This document shows, in pieces, positions 15,162 to 18,369 of a stretch of 18,369 nucleotides of DNA (position 1 is its first letter; every line of letters begins with the position of its first letter). A program made the position numbers and the translations under genes. This DNA is from Bacillota bacterium (GTDB lineage Bacteria > Bacillota > Clostridia > Peptostreptococcales > Anaerovoracaceae). The stretch lies in NCBI GenBank assembly GCA_017515765.1, contig JAFWFF010000017.1, positions 1-18,369 on the forward strand, written 5' to 3'. The notes below the pieces were generated by a model. That model had not been told where the DNA came from and made no database searches. It saw nothing but the letters and a program-made list of their open reading frames with translations.

Positions 15162-15845
15162 ATGAGATATTTTCTGGACAGCGCCAAGCTGGATGAGATA
15201 AAAGAAGCGTACGCGACCTTCGGGATCGACGGCGTGACCACCAACCCGAAGCACATCATGCTTTCGGGGAAACCCTTCCTTACTGCGATCCGGGACATCG
15301 CGGACTGGATCAAAGAGGAAGGCCTCGAGGGCAAGGACGTTTTCCCCGTATCCGTTGAGATCGACCCCTATATAGAGGACACAAAGGGGATGATCGAAGC
15401 CGCCCGCGAGATAGCGAAGCTCTCAGAGAATTTCGTGATCAAGATCCCCTGCACCCCGGAGGGGATAGCCGCCGCGCGCGCCCTCGAAAAGGAAGGCGTA
15501 AGGACCAACGTTACGCTGGTCTTCTCGCCCGCACAGGCCATTTTGCCGGCAAAGAACGGCTCTATGTTCGTTTCCCCGTTCATCGGCTGGAAGGAAGCGA
15601 ACGGGGAAGACTGCAGGGACTATATCTGCGACATAGTGGACATCTACAGGAACTACGGATACTACGGGAAGACGCAGATCATCTGCGCCGCCCTCCGCAC
15701 GCCCAAGCAGTTCGTCGACTGCGCCGTCGCAGGCGCCGACTGCGTGACCGCAGGCCTCGACGTCTACAAGGATTCCATGAAGCACGCCTATACGCGCCAG
15801 GGAATGGATAACTTCCGCAACGCCTGGGACAATATCGCGAAGTAA
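15162..15845 (+). CDS. sftT: 6-deoxy-6-sulfofructose transaldolase (FSA/TalC-type)
   Basis: Small class I transaldolase of 227 residues, the size of the fructose-6-phosphate aldolase / TalC branch. The Schiff-base Lys is K94 in FVIKIPCT; Asp 6 and the GVTTNP loop (24-29) are the usual partners, and VTLVFSPAQA follows as in the family. In the known sulfo-transaldolase pathway the enzyme cleaves sulfofructose to sulfolactaldehyde and passes the glycerone unit to glyceraldehyde-3-phosphate, giving fructose-6-phosphate. The specific call rests on context: a sulfoquinovosidase, a DUF4867 isomerase and a sulfolactaldehyde-reductase-like gene in the same operon. Start at 15162 follows AAGGAGG and comes 13 bp after the transporter stop. 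On its own the protein could be annotated as a generic transaldolase. Confidence 0.87.
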   Translation: MRYFLDSAKLDEIKEAYATFGIDGVTTNPKHIMLSGKPFLTAIRDIADWIKEEGLEGKDVFPVSVEIDPYIEDTKGMIEAAREIAKLSENFVIKIPCTPEGIAAARALEKEGVRTNVTLVFSPAQAILPAKNGSMFVSPFIGWKEANGEDCRDYICDIVDIYRNYGYYGKTQIICAALRTPKQFVDCAVAGADCVTAGLDVYKDSMKHAYTRQGMDNFRNAWDNIAK

Positions 15846-15855
15846 GAGGTGAAGG

Positions 15856-16716
15856 ATGAAGATCGGATTTGTCGGACTCGGCATCATGGGCGAGTCCATG
15901 TGCGAGAACATAATCAAAAAACACGATGACAAGGTCTACGTATTCGACTTTGTCAAAGAGAAGGTCGACAAGCTCGCAGCCCTGGGCGCGGTGCCCTGCG
16001 CGAGCTCCCTGGAAGTCGCTGAGAACGCTGACGTATTCATCAGCATGGTCCCCAGATCGGAACACTCGCGCGCGGTATACGGAGAGATCCTCCCCGCGCT
16101 CGGCCCCGGGAAGACCTGCATAGACATGAGCACCATCGACCCGAGCGTCTCCGTCGAGATCTCTGAACAGGTCAAGCAGACCGGCGCCGAATTCATCGAC
16201 GCGCCGGTCGTCAAGAGCAAGCCCGCCGCCATCGCCGGCAAGCTCGGCATCTACGTCGGCGGCTCCGAAGAGGCTTACGAGGCGATGAAGCCGATCCTCC
16301 TCTATATGGGTGAGAACGTCATGCGCCTCGGAGACAACGGCAAAGGCCTCGTCATGAAGATCTGCCACAACGCTTTGGTCTCCCAGATACAGAACGGAGT
16401 GAACGAGACCTCCACCCTCGCCGCGAAGAACGGCATCGATATCCTGACCTACGCCCAGGCGATATCCTACGGCGGAGCGGGGAACTGGTACCTCGACTCC
16501 AAGAAGGACGTCCTGTCGCGCGAAGACTACACCACGGCTTTCTCCATCGAGAACGAGCATAAGGACGTGCACATCTGCCTGAACCTCGCGAAGGAATGCG
16601 GCTTCAGCATGCCAGGCGAAGAGAACGCCGCCCGCGTCTACGACGAAGCGCTCGCGAAGGGCATCGGCAAGGAAGACTTCTGCGCCACGATCAAAGTCGT
16701 CCGCGGCGAGATCTGA
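15856..16716 (+). CDS. 3-sulfolactaldehyde reductase (beta-hydroxyacid dehydrogenase family)
   Basis: NAD(P)-dependent beta-hydroxyacid dehydrogenase of 286 residues, similar in length to YihU. The N-terminal Rossmann fold has GFVGLGIMG (4-12), and the catalytic Lys 168 and Asn 172 lie in KICHN. Where ordinary 3-hydroxyisobutyrate dehydrogenases carry a Ser-Gly-Gly substrate motif after DAPV, this protein has VKSK (119-122). In YihU, from memory, the same place is GRTS with a sulfonate-contacting Arg 123, so Lys 120 may take that role. Reduction of sulfolactaldehyde to 2,3-dihydroxypropane-1-sulfonate regenerates NAD+, which suits a fermenting cell; aerobic Bacillus clusters use a dehydrogenase to sulfolactate instead. 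The gene starts 10 bp after the transaldolase stop with GAGGTGAAGG as binding site. Confidence 0.87.
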   Translation: MKIGFVGLGIMGESMCENIIKKHDDKVYVFDFVKEKVDKLAALGAVPCASSLEVAENADVFISMVPRSEHSRAVYGEILPALGPGKTCIDMSTIDPSVSVEISEQVKQTGAEFIDAPVVKSKPAAIAGKLGIYVGGSEEAYEAMKPILLYMGENVMRLGDNGKGLVMKICHNALVSQIQNGVNETSTLAAKNGIDILTYAQAISYGGAGNWYLDSKKDVLSREDYTTAFSIENEHKDVHICLNLAKECGFSMPGEENAARVYDEALAKGIGKEDFCATIKVVRGEI

Positions 16717-16718
16717 CC

Positions 16719-17417
16719 ATGGGAAGGCTCGAAGAACTCAACAGAATAAACGAAGTGCCTGTCCTCAGTATCTTTGGTCCCGAATTCCGGGAGTTCGGAC
16801 GGATAGTCCCCGGGATCGCTGCCGCCGGGCTCTTCAGATATATGGAGACTGAGACCCCCGTTCCGGAAGAAGGCAATATTTACGTGCCATCAGACCCGGA
16901 GCTCGAGCGGCTTCCGGGCATCGCTGAGATCCGCGGCACGGTCTTCGGCGGGATGGATATCCAGGCGGGATACTGCAACGGCAGGAACACGACGTACAAC
17001 GGGTTTGAATACCACAAAAGCCCCGAGGTCAACGCCGCGGTCTCCGACTTCATGCTGGTCCTGGGGCACTGCAGCGACATTTCGGACGAGCTGTCGTACA
17101 GCGTCGACCTGGCGAAGGTCTTCTACGTTCCTCGCGGCACGGTGATCGAGCTCTTCGGCACGACTCTCCACCTGTCGCCCGTAAGGACCTGCCCGGAAGG
17201 CTTCAGGTGTGTGGTGATCCTGCCCCGCGGCACCAATACCCCTCTCTCCGAAGAGGAGCGCGCCGCAGCCCGGAGCGCAGTCATCCGAGGCGACAAAGAG
17301 GCGCGCCTGCTTCTCCAGAAGCATAAGTGGGTCATTGCGCATCCCGAACGGGAGCCTTTGATCAGGCAGGGCGCCTATCCCGGGGTCACCGGGCCGAACC
17401 GGGAACTCAGGTCATGA
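16719..17417 (+). CDS. sftI: DUF4867-family sulfoquinovose isomerase
   Basis: Cytoplasmic protein of 232 residues matching the DUF4867 family, whose member in Firmicutes sulfo-transaldolase clusters was shown to convert sulfoquinovose to 6-deoxy-6-sulfofructose (also called SqvD). The family-like start EVPVLSIFGPEFREFGRI is followed by a cupin-type body with FEYHKSPEVN, LVLGHCSD, FYVPRGTVIELFGTTLH and PRGTN; the His, Glu and Cys residues there could hold a metal. I start it at the ATG at 16719, two bases after the reductase stop, with only a weak binding site, so it is probably translated by coupling. Its stop codon overlaps the exporter start as ATGA. Family recognition is from memory of the conserved N-terminus and operon position. 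Confidence 0.85.
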   Translation: MGRLEELNRINEVPVLSIFGPEFREFGRIVPGIAAAGLFRYMETETPVPEEGNIYVPSDPELERLPGIAEIRGTVFGGMDIQAGYCNGRNTTYNGFEYHKSPEVNAAVSDFMLVLGHCSDISDELSYSVDLAKVFYVPRGTVIELFGTTLHLSPVRTCPEGFRCVVILPRGTNTPLSEEERAAARSAVIRGDKEARLLLQKHKWVIAHPEREPLIRQGAYPGVTGPNRELRS

Positions 17418-18207
17418 ACTATCTGCTGTTCTACATAGTGATCCTGCTGTCCAACATCATTCAGGGGATCACCGGCTTCGCGGGCACGATCCTGGCGATG
17501 CCTTTTCCCTTAAGCTCGTCGGAATGGGGACCGCCGTCCCCGTATTGAACGCTTTGGGGATGGCCAGCGGGATATACGTGTTCCTGGGGAACCGGAAGAG
17601 CGTCGACCGCGCAGAGCTTAAGAGGATCCTCGTGATCATGGGACCCGCGCTAGTCGCCGGCCTCGTCATCAGGACTCTGCTCTCCGGAAGGCCGGGCCTG
17701 CTCTACAGCATCCTGGGCGTGATCGTCCTTCTGATCGCGGTCAAAGGGCTGTACAGCCTGCTCCTTAAGGGGAAGCACGCGGCGCCTCTGGGGAAAACAG
17801 AAGTGCCTTCGGGGAACGGCCAGCCGGAGCTGGCATGGCGCGGACCGTCCGCTCCCGCGTTTTACGGGCCGCTCCTTCTCGCCGGCGCGGGCCTGGTCCA
17901 CGGGATGTTCGTCTGCGGAGGACCGCTTCTGATCGGCTACCTCGCCGGCAGGATCGGGCAGAAAGACCGCTTCCGCGCCACCATATCGACGGTGTGGATC
18001 TTCCTGAACGGATTCCTTTTGATAACCCAGATCGCCGGCGGGCAGTGGACCCCGGAACTGCTTAAAGTCCAGCTGATCTCGCTCCCCTTCCTCATCGCGG
18101 GGATGTTCGCGGGGAGCCTTCTGTATAAACGGATGAGCCAGCGGTTCTTCATGATACTGACTTACGTACTGCTTCTGATATCCGCATTGACACTGTTTTT
18201 TAAATGA
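17414..18207 (+). CDS. TauE/SafE-family sulfonate exporter, split by an apparent frameshift
   Basis: Multi-helix membrane protein of the TauE/SafE family, expected to export the sulfonated end product (dihydroxypropanesulfonate). The ATG at 17414 overlaps the isomerase stop, and the first frame gives a typical start (NIIQGITGFAGTILAMPF) but ends at 17548. The rest of the family sequence (SLKLVGMGTAVPVLNALGM onward, to the stop at 18205-18207) is in the -1 frame. Joined at about 17503, the protein would be about 264 residues, normal for the family, with roughly eight hydrophobic segments. An ATG at 17524 could start the second part alone, but it would lack the first helix and its conserved motif. 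Either the gene is broken, a base was lost in sequencing, or frameshifting occurs. Confidence 0.82.
17498..17526 (+). other. Frameshift site in the exporter gene
   Basis: The upstream frame reads ATG CCT TTT CCC TTA and soon stops, while the family sequence continues as TTT TCC CTT AAG in the -1 frame. One extra T or C in the run TTTTCCC (17503-17509) would restore a single frame. The heptamer T TTT CCC is not a canonical -1 slippery site, because the CCC codon cannot re-pair well on TCC. Confidence 0.8.
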
Positions 18208-18217
18208 GGAACGACCA

Positions 18218-18369
18218 ATGACCAAAGATTTTCAGGCCGCATATATTCCCGTAGGAGTGCCTACCTTCCACCTCGAGAGCGCGAGGGCCGAGTTCGCGAA
18301 GAGCGCGGAGCTCCTCCGCTCGATCTGCCCGGATACCGCAGTGCCGGACGACCTGCTCCTCGGCACAGA
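18218..18369 (+). CDS. L-fucose isomerase-like protein, N-terminal fragment (runs off the window)
   Basis: The first 50 codons of a gene that continues past the window. The ATG at 18218 follows AGGA and comes 10 bp after the exporter stop, so it belongs to the same operon. The visible protein (start MTKDFQAAYIPVGVPTFHLE, then a helix rich in Ala and Glu) resembles the N-terminus of L-fucose/L-arabinose isomerase-like proteins (COG2407 type). This is a weak call from a short stretch. A second sugar isomerase in a sulfoquinovose operon would be of interest. Confidence 0.45.
   Translation, partial: MTKDFQAAYIPVGVPTFHLESARAEFAKSAELLRSICPDTAVPDDLLLGT

Noticed and set aside
16596..16718. DUF4867 isomerase starting at 16596
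   Set aside because: That extension lies in the reductase gene and is an Arg-rich out-of-frame translation; the conserved family start fits the ATG at 16719.
17500..17512. Canonical programmed -1 frameshift site in the exporter gene
   Set aside because: The shift heptamer T TTT CCC does not allow good A-site re-pairing, and I see no obvious strong stem directly downstream; an indel is simpler.
1..18369. tRNA, rRNA, insertion sequences, phage genes or attachment sites
   Set aside because: None was recognisable: no transposase or integrase reading frame, no cloverleaf-like segment and no flanking direct repeats around the operons.

Overview
The window comes from a GC-rich (about 60%) Gram-positive anaerobe, most likely a gut-type member of Bacillota (Clostridia). 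I infer this from a secreted protein with three CWB2 cell-wall-binding repeats, a butyryl-CoA:acetate-type CoA-transferase, and a sulfo-transaldolase gene set of the kind described from intestinal Firmicutes. Species cannot be named from the sequence.

Layout. Bases 1-3325 (+): the end of an OmpR-type response regulator, its histidine kinase (with an acidic heptapeptide repeat in the sensor) and a secreted CWB2 protein, closed by a strong terminator. Bases 3326-3746: a gene-free convergent intergenic region with three 59-bp hairpin units repeated at an exact 93-bp period. Bases 3747-8120 (-): a four-gene operon read from its own promoter, ridA - D-serine dehydratase/D-threonine aldolase-like - threonine-synthase-like PLP enzyme - RocB-like M20 peptidase, which looks like a hydroxy-amino-acid or peptide salvage module. 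Bases 8326-9799 (+): a VTC-domain protein and a DUF4956 membrane protein overlapping by 68 bp, then a terminator. Bases 10049-11404 (+): a CoA-transferase with its own extended -10 promoter and terminator.

Bases 11468-18369 (+): a second extended -10 promoter drives a sulfoquinovose (SQ) operon: GH31 sulfoquinovosidase, GPH-family importer, 6-deoxy-6-sulfofructose transaldolase, sulfolactaldehyde reductase, DUF4867 SQ isomerase, TauE/SafE exporter, and the start of a fucose-isomerase-like gene that runs off the window. The genes supply a complete fermentative route: SQ glycosides are imported and cleaved, SQ is isomerised to sulfofructose, the transaldolase passes the C3 unit to glyceraldehyde-3-phosphate to give fructose-6-phosphate, and the leftover sulfolactaldehyde is reduced to dihydroxypropanesulfonate and exported.

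The most unusual points are a Gln where sulfoquinovosidases have a sulfonate-binding Arg, an apparent single-base frameshift in the exporter gene, the covarying 93-bp hairpin array, and a strong excess of the word GATCAAAG/CTTTGATC on both strands. The pathway itself is known; I did not find a wholly undescribed system, and these deviations are where novelty is most likely.
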